DNA from: Lachnospiraceae bacterium
GTDB lineage: Bacteria; Bacillota; Clostridia; Lachnospirales; Lachnospiraceae
Length of the DNA: 13,275 bases
Assembly (NCBI GenBank): GCA_900764225.1
Contig: CAAFNG010000384.1
Coordinates: 1 to 13,275 of the forward strand
Direction of reading: 5' to 3'
Under the pieces are notes generated by a model. The model was not told the DNA's origin. It saw only the letters and a list, made by a program, of their open reading frames with translations, and did not search any database. Numbering within the stretch: the stretch's first letter is position 1; every line of letters begins with the position of its first letter. Positions 1 through 6,271 of this stretch are shown in pieces. A program made the translations under genes and the position numbers.

Positions 1-59
1 AAGACGGCATACGAGATTCCTCTACGTCTCGTGGGCTCGGAGATGTGTATAAGAGACAG
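1..59 (+). other. Illumina Nextera i7 adapter (sequencing artefact)
   Basis: This is not genomic DNA. Positions 1-17 match the 3' part of the Illumina P7 flow-cell oligo, 18-25 (TCCTCTAC) are an 8-base index equal to the reverse complement of the Nextera N712 index GTAGAGGA, and 26-59 are the Nextera read-2 primer ending in the 19-bp Tn5 mosaic end (41-59). The genome begins at base 60, where the nrdD reading frame is immediately readable. The call comes from remembered adapter sequences and is essentially exact. It marks the window start as an untrimmed contig end, so nothing can be said about what lies upstream of nrdD here. Confidence 0.98.
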
Positions 60-1777
60 ATGAATGGGCAGGAGCACAGGCATTTTCATCCTTTGATACA
101 TATCTGGCACCTTTTGTAAAGGTGGACAATCTTTCCTACAGAGAAGTGAAGAAATGTATCGAATCTTTTGTATATGGTGTGAACACACCAAGTCGTTGGG
201 GAACACAGGCACCATTCTCCAATATTACACTGGACTGGACAGTTCCGGATGACCTTGCAGAGCTTCCTGCTATCGTAGGCGGCAAGGATATGGACTTTAA
301 ATATAAGGACTGTAAGAAAGAAATGGACATGGTCAACAAAGCATTTATCGAGACCATGATCGAGGGCGATGCCAACGGACGTGGCTTCCAGTATCCGATT
401 CCGACCTATTCCATTACGAAAGAATTTGACTGGTCCGACACTGAGAATAACCGGCTTCTCTTTGAGATGACTTCCAAGTACGGTACTCCGTATTTTTCAA
501 ACTATATCAACAGTGATATGAAGCCAAGCGATATCCGCAGCATGTGCTGCCGTCTTCGTCTTGATCTCCGTGAGCTTCGCAAAAAGAGCGGCGGTTTCTT
601 CGGCTCCGGTGAGAGCACAGGCTCTGTTGGCGTTGTTACGATCAATATGCCGCGTATCGCTTACCTTTCCAGAACACCGGAGGAATTCTACCACCGTCTG
701 GATCATATGATGGATATTTCAGCAAGATCTCTTCATATTAAGCGAGATGTGATCAGCAGACTTCTTGACGAGGGTCTTTATCCGTATACCAAGAGATATC
801 TTGGAAGTTTTGAGAATCATTTTTCAACCATCGGTCTTGTGGGAATGAATGAGGCCGGACTGAACGCATGCTGGCTTAAGAAGGACATGACAGCTCCGGA
901 GACACAGAAGTTCACAAAAGAAGTTCTGGAGCATATGAGAAGCCGCCTGTCCGATTATCAGGAACAGTATCCGGGTGAGCTTTTCAATCTGGAGGCAACA
1001 CCGGCAGAATCCACTGCTTATCGTCTTGCGAAACATGACAGAAGCCGTTATCCGGATATCAAGACTGCCGGAAAAGAGGGTGACACACCGTATTACACAA
1101 ACAGCTCTCATCTGCCGGTTGACTATACATCCGATATTTTTGATGCACTGGATATCCAGGATGATCTGCAGACATTGTATACATCAGGAACGGTTTTCCA
1201 CGCATTCTTAGGAGAGAAGCTTCCGGACTGGAAAGCAGCAGCAGCCCTTGTGCGAAAGATCGCCGAGAATTACAGACTGCCGTATTACACAATTTCTCCG
1301 ACTTACTCTGTATGTCAGGAGCATGGCTATATCAGCGGCGAGCACTTCACCTGTCCGAAATGCGGCAAAAAGGCTGAGGTTTACAGCCGTATTACAGGAT
1401 ATTACCGTCCGGTACAGAACTGGAATGACGGTAAGACACAGGAATACAAGAACCGTACACTGTACGACATTACACATTCCCAGCTTAAGAAGGTACACAC
1501 CAGCATGATGACCATGAAGGGCGACGAGGTGGAGATCCAGCCGGTTGCATCTCACAAGTATCTTTTTACAACCAGCACCTGCCCGAACTGCCGTATGGCA
1601 AAAAAGATGCTGGAAGGTGAAGAACTGGAGATCATCGACGCAGAGCAGAATCCGGAGTTGGTAAAACAGTATGGGATTCGCCAAGCACCAACACTTGTGA
1701 TTACCGACGGTGCACAGGTTAAGAAGTATGTGAATGCTTCTAATATTCAGAAGTATGTGGATGAAGAGCTTGATTGA
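60..1777 (+). CDS. nrdD: Anaerobic (class III) ribonucleoside-triphosphate reductase with fused C-terminal redoxin domain, 5'-truncated
   Basis: Reduces ribonucleoside triphosphates to deoxyribonucleotides with a glycyl radical, in the cytoplasm under anoxia. The frame is open from the adapter junction (first residues EWAGAQAFSSFDTYLAPF), so the GTG at 122 is internal and roughly the first 200 residues, including any ATP cone, are missing. Numbering from that GTG: MCCRLRLDL at 141-149 holds the conserved active-site cysteine region; NEAGLNAC at 243-250 is the finger-loop region; C398, C411 and C414 lie in the zinc-site region; RITGYYRP at 423-430 carries the glycyl-radical Gly426 (codon 1397-1399). 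After the radical loop, residues ~477-551 form a glutaredoxin/thioredoxin-like domain with TCPNC (C487, C490) and QAPTLV, the cis-Pro motif. Such a domain could supply electrons to the active site; this is inference. No nrdG activase gene follows; a terminator comes directly after the stop. Confidence 0.96.
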
Positions 1778-1810
1778 AACGGGTGAGTTTTTCTTTAAAT
1801 GAATTTTGTG

Positions 1811-1851
1811 GTACCCTTTTTGCTGAGTGGCAGCGAAGAGGGTACTTTTTT
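1811..1851 (+). terminator. Rho-independent terminator of nrdD
   Basis: A 15-bp stem pairs 1811-1825 with 1831-1845 (two G-U wobbles), with a 5-nt loop AGTGG, followed by six T at 1846-1851. It starts 33 nt after the nrdD stop. This closes the nrdD transcript and argues that nrdG is not co-transcribed downstream. Confidence 0.93.
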
Positions 1852-1877
1852 ATATAGGTGGATATTTTTTTTGTTTT

Positions 1878-1886
1878 TGGTATAAT
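1878..1886 (+). promoter_or_regulatory. Extended -10 promoter candidate
   Basis: TGGTATAAT gives a perfect -10 (1881-1886) with a TGn extension. No good -35 lies 16-18 bp upstream (about 1858-1863, GTGGAT), so the call rests on the extended -10 alone. It sits just after the nrdD terminator and points into the long gene-free stretch. Confidence 0.45.
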
Positions 1887-1906
1887 AGAGTAAAGTGTGA
1901 TTTGGG

Positions 1907-1934
1907 TTGACATTTCGTGGCGGGATGGTATACT
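1907..1934 (+). promoter_or_regulatory. Strong sigma-70/SigA-type promoter
   Basis: Consensus -35 TTGACA (1907-1912), 16-bp spacer, and -10 TATACT (1929-1934) with a TG extension at 1926-1927. Transcription would start near 1941. The first credible start codon downstream is 2550, so it gives either a ~600-nt leader for the ACT-domain gene or a separate non-coding RNA. Confidence 0.75.
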
Positions 1935-2029
1935 GATATATGAAATTTAACGATTAAAAGTGTTACGCTTTAAAGAGGGAAAGCTGCGGACAGCTTTGGA
2001 ACGCCGGGAATTGTTTCCCGTGGAAATTT

Positions 2030-2100
2030 GCGAGGGGGAAAGCTCTCAGAGTTGCGAAGCTCGCATATTTCCCCCTCGCGCTCCCCCTTTCTGGGCACGC
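2030..2100 (-). repeat. Hairpin repeat unit, copy 1 (inverted relative to copy 2)
   Basis: A perfect 12-bp stem (2030-2041 with 2068-2079, GCGAGGGGGAAA and its complement) encloses a 26-nt loop. Read on the minus strand, the loop contains CTTCGCAACT. Similarity to copy 2 continues through the flank 2080-2100 (GCTCCCCCTTTCTGGGCACGC, against a similar 22-nt stretch on the complement of 2410-2431). The two copies are in opposite orientation about 310 bp apart. Confidence 0.8.
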
Positions 2101-2409
2101 TTTTTTTAGGGCTACGCTGTAGAAAGTGTGAGATTATTGGTGGGGTGAGGGATGCGACTTTCGTTGAGCGTGTCAGGCTGAGCCGATGAATGCAGACGGA
2201 CGGAAAAGCGGCTCGCGCAGCGGGCCTGTTCCCTGTTATTATGAAAAAAAGTTTCATTCCGGAAGGGGAACCTGCTGCAGCGAAAAGCCCCACCTGTGAT
2301 GGAACAGAAGTACCACAGTCACCAGTATCGGCAGAACGCAGCCCCATTAGACAATCGCAGAATACATCTCCTCTCCAACCGCGAACCACAACCGCAACGC
2401 AGAACAGCG

Positions 2410-2481
2410 GCGTGGCCGGGAGGGGAGGAGCGCGAGGAGGGGACGATGGCCTTCGCAACTACGAATGCTTCCCCTCCTCGC
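2410..2481 (+). repeat. Hairpin repeat unit, copy 2
   Basis: A perfect 12-bp stem pairs 2432-2443 with 2470-2481 (GCGAGGAGGGGA and its complement) around a 26-nt loop, the same stem and loop lengths as copy 1. The loop holds CTTCGCAACT (2451-2460), identical to the minus-strand loop of copy 1. Stem bases differ between copies but every change is matched on the other arm, which suggests that structure is conserved. The flank 2410-2431 resembles the complement of 2080-2100. Confidence 0.8.
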
Positions 2482-2549
2482 ACCTGCCGCTGAGAAGAAA
2501 GCTCCACCCCGGAAGGGAAAATAAATAAAAGAAAAGAGGACCCCAAACT

Positions 2550-2996
2550 ATGGTAAAACAGAATATTGTCTTTGTAGAAAACACACCAGGAAGCCTGCAG
2601 AAAGTAACCCGCATTCTTGCGGAGAATCAGATCGATATCTACGGATTCGGTTGCTTCGACGCACCGGAATTCGCAAACTTCCGTATGGTATGCGACAACC
2701 CGGAAAAAGCAGACGAGATCATAGCAGAGCAGGGCTACATGACCCGTATCACACAGGCCATCCTTGTAGACCTTCAGGACGAGATCGGCGGTCTTGACAA
2801 GCTTTTAAGCGTCATGGGCGACAGCAATGTAAACCTTCATTACATCTACACATTCTTCCACAGAGGACTCAAGGTACCGGTAGCAATCATGCATTGCGAG
2901 GATCTTCTGGTTGCAGAGAGTGTTCTCCGTAACAATGGTTTCAGAGTTCTGGACCGTCTTGTAAATCCGGAGGGAGTACAGACAGAAGAGAAATAA
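2550..2996 (+). CDS. Tandem ACT-domain protein (small amino-acid-binding regulator)
   Basis: A 148-residue cytoplasmic protein made of two ACT modules (about residues 4-70 and 73-140) and nothing else. The first opens with the classic strand and turn IVFVENTPGSLQKVTRIL, the second with LDKLLSVMGDSNVNLHYIYT. ACT domains bind small ligands, usually amino acids, at dimer interfaces. Stand-alone tandem ACT proteins like this are often found beside phenylacetate-CoA ligase-like genes in related bacteria; no such partner is visible here. The ATG at 2550 has AGAGGA (2535-2540) upstream and no competing upstream start. The gene sits downstream of a ~600-nt structured region that could act as its leader. 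Ligand and target are unknown. Confidence 0.88.
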   Translation: MVKQNIVFVENTPGSLQKVTRILAENQIDIYGFGCFDAPEFANFRMVCDNPEKADEIIAEQGYMTRITQAILVDLQDEIGGLDKLLSVMGDSNVNLHYIYTFFHRGLKVPVAIMHCEDLLVAESVLRNNGFRVLDRLVNPEGVQTEEK

Positions 2997-3013
2997 AAAA
3001 AGGATGATCAGGA

Positions 3014-3152
3014 ATGAAGTATCGTATTTTTATTGTAGAAGATGATGAAACAATCGCAAGTCTTCTGAAAAAACAGCTCAGTTCCTGGGAATATGAAGTT
3101 TTTTCTGGCTGAGGATTTTTCCAATGTACTGCAGGAATTTGCGGGGAAAGAT
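3014..3152 (+). pseudogene. Remnant of an OmpR-family response regulator (frameshifted N-terminus)
   Basis: The ATG at 3014 opens a receiver-domain start, KYRIFIVEDDETIASLLKKQ, with the acidic-pocket EDD at residues 9-11. This frame stops at 3110-3112 after 32 codons. The sequence continues recognisably in the next frame (FLAEDFSNVLQEFAGKD, to about 3152). A single extra T in the T6 run 3099-3104 explains the shift: with five T the product reads EYEVFLAEDFSNV. The phospho-acceptor Asp, the rest of the receiver and the DNA-binding domain are absent. In related loci this regulator precedes a kinase and a BceAB-type ABC transporter, of which only the permease end survives next door. It is non-functional as it stands, unless the extra T is a sequencing error; even then the protein is truncated. 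Confidence 0.85.
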
Positions 3153-3713
3153 CTGACGGTTCATCTGAGTGTGGACATTAAAGGTGACGATAAACAGAAG
3201 ATCCGGTATGGAAATGTTGTTTATCAGACACTGAAGGATTACAGGCAAAGAGAAAATTTTTCCGAGAATACCATTTTGCTGGGAGGTGTCCGTCAGGTCG
3301 AATACGAAACCTACTATGCAGATAACGGAAGTCTTCTGTTCATCGGAATCTTTCTGGGCAGTCTGTTTCTGATGGGAACGGCGATGATCATCTATTACAA
3401 GCAGATATCCGAAGGTTATGAAGACCAGGGACGTTTCCAGATCATGCAGAAAGTAGGTATGAGCCGTGCAGAGGTGAAAAAATCTATCCGCAGACAGATC
3501 CTGATGGTATTTTTTATCCCGCTTGTGATGGCAATGGTGCATATTTCCATGGCATTTCCACTGATACGGCGGATGTTGCTTCTGTTTGGAATGGCCAACA
3601 CAAAGCTGTATGTAGGATGTACGGCAGGAACGGTGCTGATCTTTGCAGTGGTTTACGGTCTGATCTATTCCATGACTGCCAGGGCATACTACCGGATCGT
3701 AGAAAAAACATAA
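3093..3713 (+). pseudogene. C-terminal remnant of a BceB-type (FtsX family) ABC transporter permease, fused to response-regulator sequence
   Basis: The open frame from ATG 3093 encodes 206 residues. Residues ~4-20 are out-of-place response-regulator sequence; from ~21 on it is the end of a bacitracin/antimicrobial-peptide type permease. Three membrane segments are visible at about 80-101, 135-155 and 172-195. Between the first two lies the family hallmark FQIMQKVGMSRAEVKKSIRR (115-134). Complete members have roughly 600-680 residues and about ten membrane segments, so at least two thirds are missing. No ATPase or kinase gene lies nearby. The fusion point is near 3150, where AGATCT occurs. ATG 3093 has only a weak GGGA upstream and no sign of being a designed start. 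The simplest reading is one large internal deletion of a regulator-kinase-ATPase-permease locus; an assembly join cannot be excluded. Confidence 0.83.
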
Positions 3714-3730
3714 CGTTTTAAGGTAAAGTG

Positions 3731-3759
3731 TTGAAGTTTTAATGTCACAATGCTAAAAT
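3731..3759 (+). promoter_or_regulatory. Promoter for azlCD
   Basis: TTGAAG (3731-3736), 17-bp spacer, TAAAAT (3754-3759). The predicted start is near 3766, about 100 nt upstream of the azlC ATG. It overlaps a large stem-loop (3757-3809). Confidence 0.55.
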
Positions 3760-3809
3760 AAGAGAGCGTGTCGGGAAACTGTGAAGGGTTTCCGGGGCAC
3801 GCTCTTATT
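3757..3809 (+). other. Large stem-loop upstream of azlC
   Basis: The outer arm 3757-3763 pairs with 3803-3809, then after a 2-nt bulge 3766-3772 pairs with 3796-3802 (one G-U), then 3774-3779 pairs with 3788-3793 around a loop of about 8 nt. It is nearly 20 bp of stem in total. No T tract follows, so it is not a normal terminator. It may be a degenerate terminator of the deleted permease locus, an operator or a leader structure for azlC. Confidence 0.6.
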
Positions 3810-3866
3810 GCGTATATACGGAAGAACGGTGGAATGGACACCGTGGGTATACAATGGAGGAAATCA

Positions 3867-4586
3867 ATGAAAAGAGAAAGTTTCAGAAAAGGTATGAAGG
3901 ATGGAGTACCCATTGCACTTGGATATTTTGCAGTGTCCTTTACCTTTGGCATGATGGCCGTTGCCGGAGGCTTAAGTATCTGGCAGGCAGTTCTGATCTC
4001 ACTGACCAACCTGACATCGGCAGGACAGTTTGCGGGACTGGATATTATTTTTGTGGGAGGCTCCATGTGGGAGATGGCGATGACCCAGCTGGTGATCAAT
4101 CTACGGTATTGTCTGATGTCTTTTTCATTGTCCCAGAAATTCCGGCGTGAAGAATCAGGAATTCTGAAATATGTGGCGGCTTTTGGTATCACAGATGAGA
4201 TCTTCGGTATCAGTGCAGCCCAGGAGGGAAAAGTCAGCGTATTTTATAATTACGGAGCCATGTGCGTGGCAATTCCGGGTTGGACACTTGGAACTTTGGT
4301 AGGAGGTATCTCCGGAAGCCTTCTTCCGGATTTTATGCTCAGTGCCCTGAGTGTGGCTATTTACGGAATGTTCCTGGCGATCATCGTTCCGCCGTCCAAA
4401 AAGAGTAAACCGGTTCTGGGAGTTGTTGTGGCATCCATGGCAGTGAGCACCATTTTTGCGGTAACACCTGTGCTGAAAAAAGTATCTTCCGGATTTATGA
4501 TCATCATCACAACATTACTGGTAGCAGGTCTGGCGGCTTATTTCTGTCCGGTGGAGGAGAAGGAGGAAGCGTCTCATGAGTCATAA
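3867..4586 (+). CDS. azlC: Branched-chain amino-acid exporter, large subunit (AzlC family)
   Basis: Integral membrane subunit that with AzlD exports branched-chain amino acids (and the analogue 4-azaleucine). The 239-residue length fits the family. Visible family features are GVPIALGYFAVSFTFGM near the N-terminus (13-29), LTSAGQFAG (49-57), the NLRYCLMS stretch (78-85), the TDEIF turn (109-113), and hydrophobic segments through to the charged C-tail EEKEEASHES. The frame is open further upstream to a GTG at 3768, but ATG 3867 is preferred: GGAGG (3856-3860) sits 6 nt before it and the family starts there. It overlaps azlD by 11 bp (4576-4586), as expected for translationally coupled subunits. 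Confidence 0.93.
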   Translation: MKRESFRKGMKDGVPIALGYFAVSFTFGMMAVAGGLSIWQAVLISLTNLTSAGQFAGLDIIFVGGSMWEMAMTQLVINLRYCLMSFSLSQKFRREESGILKYVAAFGITDEIFGISAAQEGKVSVFYNYGAMCVAIPGWTLGTLVGGISGSLLPDFMLSALSVAIYGMFLAIIVPPSKKSKPVLGVVVASMAVSTIFAVTPVLKKVSSGFMIIITTLLVAGLAAYFCPVEEKEEASHES

Positions 4587-4890
4587 TGTATATCTTTATA
4601 TTCTTGTAATGGCAGTGGTTACCTACCTGATCCGAATGCTGCCGCTTGCACTTGCGAAGAATGAGATCCACAGTCCGTTTATCAAGTCCTTTTTGTACTA
4701 TGTTCCGTATGCCTGTCTGGCGGCTATGACATTTCCGGCGATTCTGAAAGCCACAGACAGTATGATCTCCGGTGCAGCAGGATTCTTTGTAGCACTGATC
4801 GCTGCCTACAAAGAAAAAAGCCTGATCACGGTGGCACTGCTGGCGTGTGTGGCGGTGTTTATTGTGGAAAGAGTGCTGGTATTTTTATAA
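4576..4890 (+). CDS. azlD: Branched-chain amino-acid transport protein, small subunit (AzlD family)
   Basis: A 104-residue membrane protein, the small partner of AzlC. Family signatures are TYLIRMLPLAL (residues 16-26) and YVPYACLAAMTFPAIL (42-57), followed by a further hydrophobic segment ending in IVERVLVFL. Four hydrophobic stretches are seen. Its ATG lies inside the end of azlC, with GGAGGAGAAGGAGG-like purines just upstream within azlC serving as ribosome binding site. The pair forms a two-gene operon closed by the terminator at 4905-4931. Confidence 0.93.
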   Translation: MSHNVYLYILVMAVVTYLIRMLPLALAKNEIHSPFIKSFLYYVPYACLAAMTFPAILKATDSMISGAAGFFVALIAAYKEKSLITVALLACVAVFIVERVLVFL

Positions 4891-4904
4891 AATCATATAA
4901 AATA

Positions 4905-4936
4905 AAAAAGGAGCTTTTGAAGCTCCTTTTTATTTT
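4905..4936. terminator. Bidirectional terminator between azlD and dapF
   Basis: A perfect 12-bp stem pairs 4905-4916 with 4920-4931 across a 3-nt loop (TTG). The arms are A-rich on the left and T-rich on the right, so it can stop transcription from both strands: azlCD (plus) 14 nt after the stop, and dapF (minus). Confidence 0.92.
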
Positions 4937-4997
4937 GGGTGGATGTCTGTAATCCATTTTCATTGTGTAGCTTTATACGGAATAACTGCTTACCGTT

Positions 4998-5036
4998 CAG
5001 CAGGGAATTGACTCGAATCGAGCAAATTTCCTGCTG
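4998..5036. repeat. 39-bp imperfect palindrome downstream of dapF
   Basis: CAGCAGGGAATT at 4998-5009 pairs with AAATTTCCTGCTG at 5024-5036, and the centre has CTCG/CGAG around AAT (5012-5022). On the dapF strand it begins 38 nt after the stop. It lacks a T tract in either direction, so it may be a 3'-end stabilising hairpin or a weak first terminator ahead of the strong one at 4905-4931. Confidence 0.7.
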
Positions 5037-5073
5037 CAATTGCGAATATCGGTTTAATTTAATTATTAAGAAC

Positions 5074-5928
5074 TTACTCTCCAAGAAAAGCAAGATCAAT
5101 CTCGCCGTCAAATACGGTAGTTGCCGGGCCGGTCATGTAGACCAGATTTTCGTCTCTTTCCCAGGAAATATTTAAGTCTCCGCCAAGGAGCTTGACAGTA
5201 ACAGGTTTGGTTCCGTCAACTTTATCATTGAGAATAGAGGCAACAGTTACTGCACAGGCGCCGGTGCCGCAGGCGAGAGTTTCTCCGGAACCACGCTCCC
5301 ATACACGCATTTTGACAGTATTGCGGTCAATGACCTGAACAAATTCCGTGTTCACCCTGTCCGGGAAGCATACGTGATTCTCAAAAGATGGACCGATCTT
5401 TTCAAGGTCGAGGCTGTCTACATCATCTACATAAATGATCGCATGAGGATTTCCCATGGAAACTGCTGTCATGCGGTATTCCTTTCCGTCAACGGTGATC
5501 GGTGCGTTGATGACCTGTTCGGTTTCAGCGACTACCGGGATCTCTTTTGCAGTGAGGATGGGGGAGCCCATGTTGACTTTTACCATGGAAGCTTTGCCGT
5601 CACGGATCGTAAGATCTACATATTTAATACCGCTTCTTGTGGCGATGCTTAAGGATGTTTTGTCAACGATGCCGTGATCGTAGGCATATTTGGCAACACA
5701 GCGGATACCGTTTCCGCACATGGCACCCTGGGAACCGTCCAGATTGTACATATCCATCTCACAGTCTGCAATCTCAGACGGACGGATCAGGATCAGGCCA
5801 TCGGAACCGATTCCGAAATGGCGGTCGCTGACGAATTTTGCTACCGCGGAAGGATCCTTTACAGTTTCTTCAAAACAGTTTACATATACATAATCGTTGC
5901 CAATACCGTGCATTTTCGTGAATTTCAT
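5074..5928 (-). CDS. dapF: Diaminopimelate epimerase
   Basis: Converts LL- to meso-diaminopimelate in the cytoplasm, feeding lysine and peptidoglycan synthesis. The 284-residue length is normal for the family. The two catalytic cysteines of the cofactor-independent racemase are Cys71 in GAMCGNGIRC and Cys220 in ACGTGACA; the N-terminal MHGIGNDYVYVN motif and SMGNPHAI (157-164) are also present. The frame continues 25 codons upstream to 6003, but the ATG at 5928 is correct: it has a perfect AGGAGG 8 nt upstream (complement of 5937-5942) and matches the family start. It is a single-gene unit, with no other lys/dap genes in the window. Confidence 0.97.
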   Translation of the reverse strand: MKFTKMHGIGNDYVYVNCFEETVKDPSAVAKFVSDRHFGIGSDGLILIRPSEIADCEMDMYNLDGSQGAMCGNGIRCVAKYAYDHGIVDKTSLSIATRSGIKYVDLTIRDGKASMVKVNMGSPILTAKEIPVVAETEQVINAPITVDGKEYRMTAVSMGNPHAIIYVDDVDSLDLEKIGPSFENHVCFPDRVNTEFVQVIDRNTVKMRVWERGSGETLACGTGACAVTVASILNDKVDGTKPVTVKLLGGDLNISWERDENLVYMTGPATTVFDGEIDLAFLGE

Positions 5929-5953
5929 AATAATAACCTCCTTATTTGTGAAC

Positions 5954-5983
5954 ATTATACTTGTTTTTTCCACAGGAGCACAA
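5954..5983 (-). promoter_or_regulatory. dapF promoter
   Basis: On the minus strand: -35 TTGTGC (complement of 5978-5983), 18-bp spacer, perfect -10 TATAAT (complement of 5954-5959). The start near 5947 leaves a leader of about 18 nt with the ribosome binding site. A second possible -10 cluster on the same strand lies near 6034-6044. Confidence 0.6.
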
Positions 5984-6001
5984 GCCCTTCGTGGAAAAAA
6001 C
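5963..6001. repeat. 11-bp inverted repeat spanning the dapF promoter
   Basis: GTTTTTTCCAC (5963-5973) is mirrored perfectly by GTGGAAAAAAC (5991-6001) with 17 bp between. The left arm lies in the promoter spacer and the right arm upstream of the -35. It could be an operator for a dimeric repressor or a hairpin in a longer transcript from an upstream start. Confidence 0.65.
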
Positions 6002-6094
6002 ACTCCAGGTTTTCCAGTTTCTTCCTCAGATATTATAGTATACTGGATAATTGTTATCGAAAAGTGAATTTTACCAGGGAAATACTTTATTCAC

Positions 6095-6122
6095 TTGCAT
6101 TTTACGAAAAACATGGTATCAT
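6095..6122 (+). promoter_or_regulatory. Promoter of the amino-acid ABC transporter operon
   Basis: TTGCAT (6095-6100), 16-bp spacer, TATCAT (6117-6122) with a TG extension (TGGTATCAT at 6114-6122). Predicted start near 6129, about 140 nt upstream of the binding-protein ATG. Confidence 0.6.
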
Positions 6123-6144
6123 AAAACAAAGAAATATGCACAAG

Positions 6145-6162
6145 CATGCATAAATATTCCTG
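6145..6162 (+). promoter_or_regulatory. Candidate ArgR/AhrC operator (ARG box)
   Basis: CATGCATAAATATTCCTG agrees at about 14 of 18 positions with the Bacillus ARG-box consensus as I remember it (CATGAATAAAAATKCAAK). It lies about +16 to +33 from the predicted start, where a repressor would block transcription. An ArgR site fits an arginine or other basic amino-acid transporter. Only one good box is seen; a weaker partial match lies near 6085-6100 on the other strand. Confidence 0.4.
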
Positions 6163-6271
6163 TATTTCGCCGGACGCGGTGCTGATCATGAAGTGAACAG
6201 TAACATCAGGTGGTAAAGACAAGAAGAACGTGACCGGAGCGATATACACAGAATTCAGGAGGAAAAAAGAA

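Larger units (their letters stand above)
1941..2549. other. Gene-free, structured intergenic region
   Basis: About 600 bp between a strong promoter and the ACT-domain gene without a credible protein. The open frames here on both strands (for example 2190-2528 plus, 1970-2458 minus) are rich in Arg, Pro, Ser and Gly, have no domain signature and disagree in frame. The sequence is more G/C-rich than its neighbours and full of short perfect hairpins: 1980-1997 (7-bp stem, loop CGGA), 2005-2020 (6-bp stem, loop TTGT), and two large hairpins described separately. A T7 run at 2101-2107 follows the first large hairpin at some distance. It could be a non-coding RNA, a long leader, or a dispersed palindromic element. 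Confidence 0.6.

Noticed and set aside
1..59. Transposon end (Tn5 mosaic end) as a real mobile element
   Set aside because: The mosaic end is part of a full Illumina Nextera primer with P7 and index, so it is library adapter.
122..124. GTG as the true start of nrdD
   Set aside because: Conserved NrdD sequence is readable in frame upstream to base 60, so the gene is cut by the contig end.
1970..2528. Overlapping open frames of 65-162 codons on both strands in the gene-free region
   Set aside because: They are Arg/Pro/Ser-rich, conflict in strand and frame, run across perfect hairpins, and show no domain, signal peptide or membrane pattern; they look like by-products of a stop-poor, G/C-rich element.
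3768..3866. Longer azlC start at GTG 3768
   Set aside because: It lies in a large stem-loop, adds 33 non-family residues and has no ribosome binding site, whereas ATG 3867 has GGAGG at proper spacing.
4998..5036. Palindrome after dapF as an attachment site or origin
   Set aside because: It sits where a 3'-end hairpin is expected, there is no integrase or replication gene nearby, and a single palindrome is not enough evidence.
4939..5175. Small plus-strand open frame of 78 codons between azlD and dapF
   Set aside because: It overlaps the dapF 3' end antisense, has no ribosome binding site and encodes nothing recognisable.
5929..6003. 25-codon N-terminal extension of dapF
   Set aside because: It covers the promoter and the AGGAGG site; the family begins at MKFTKMHGIGN.
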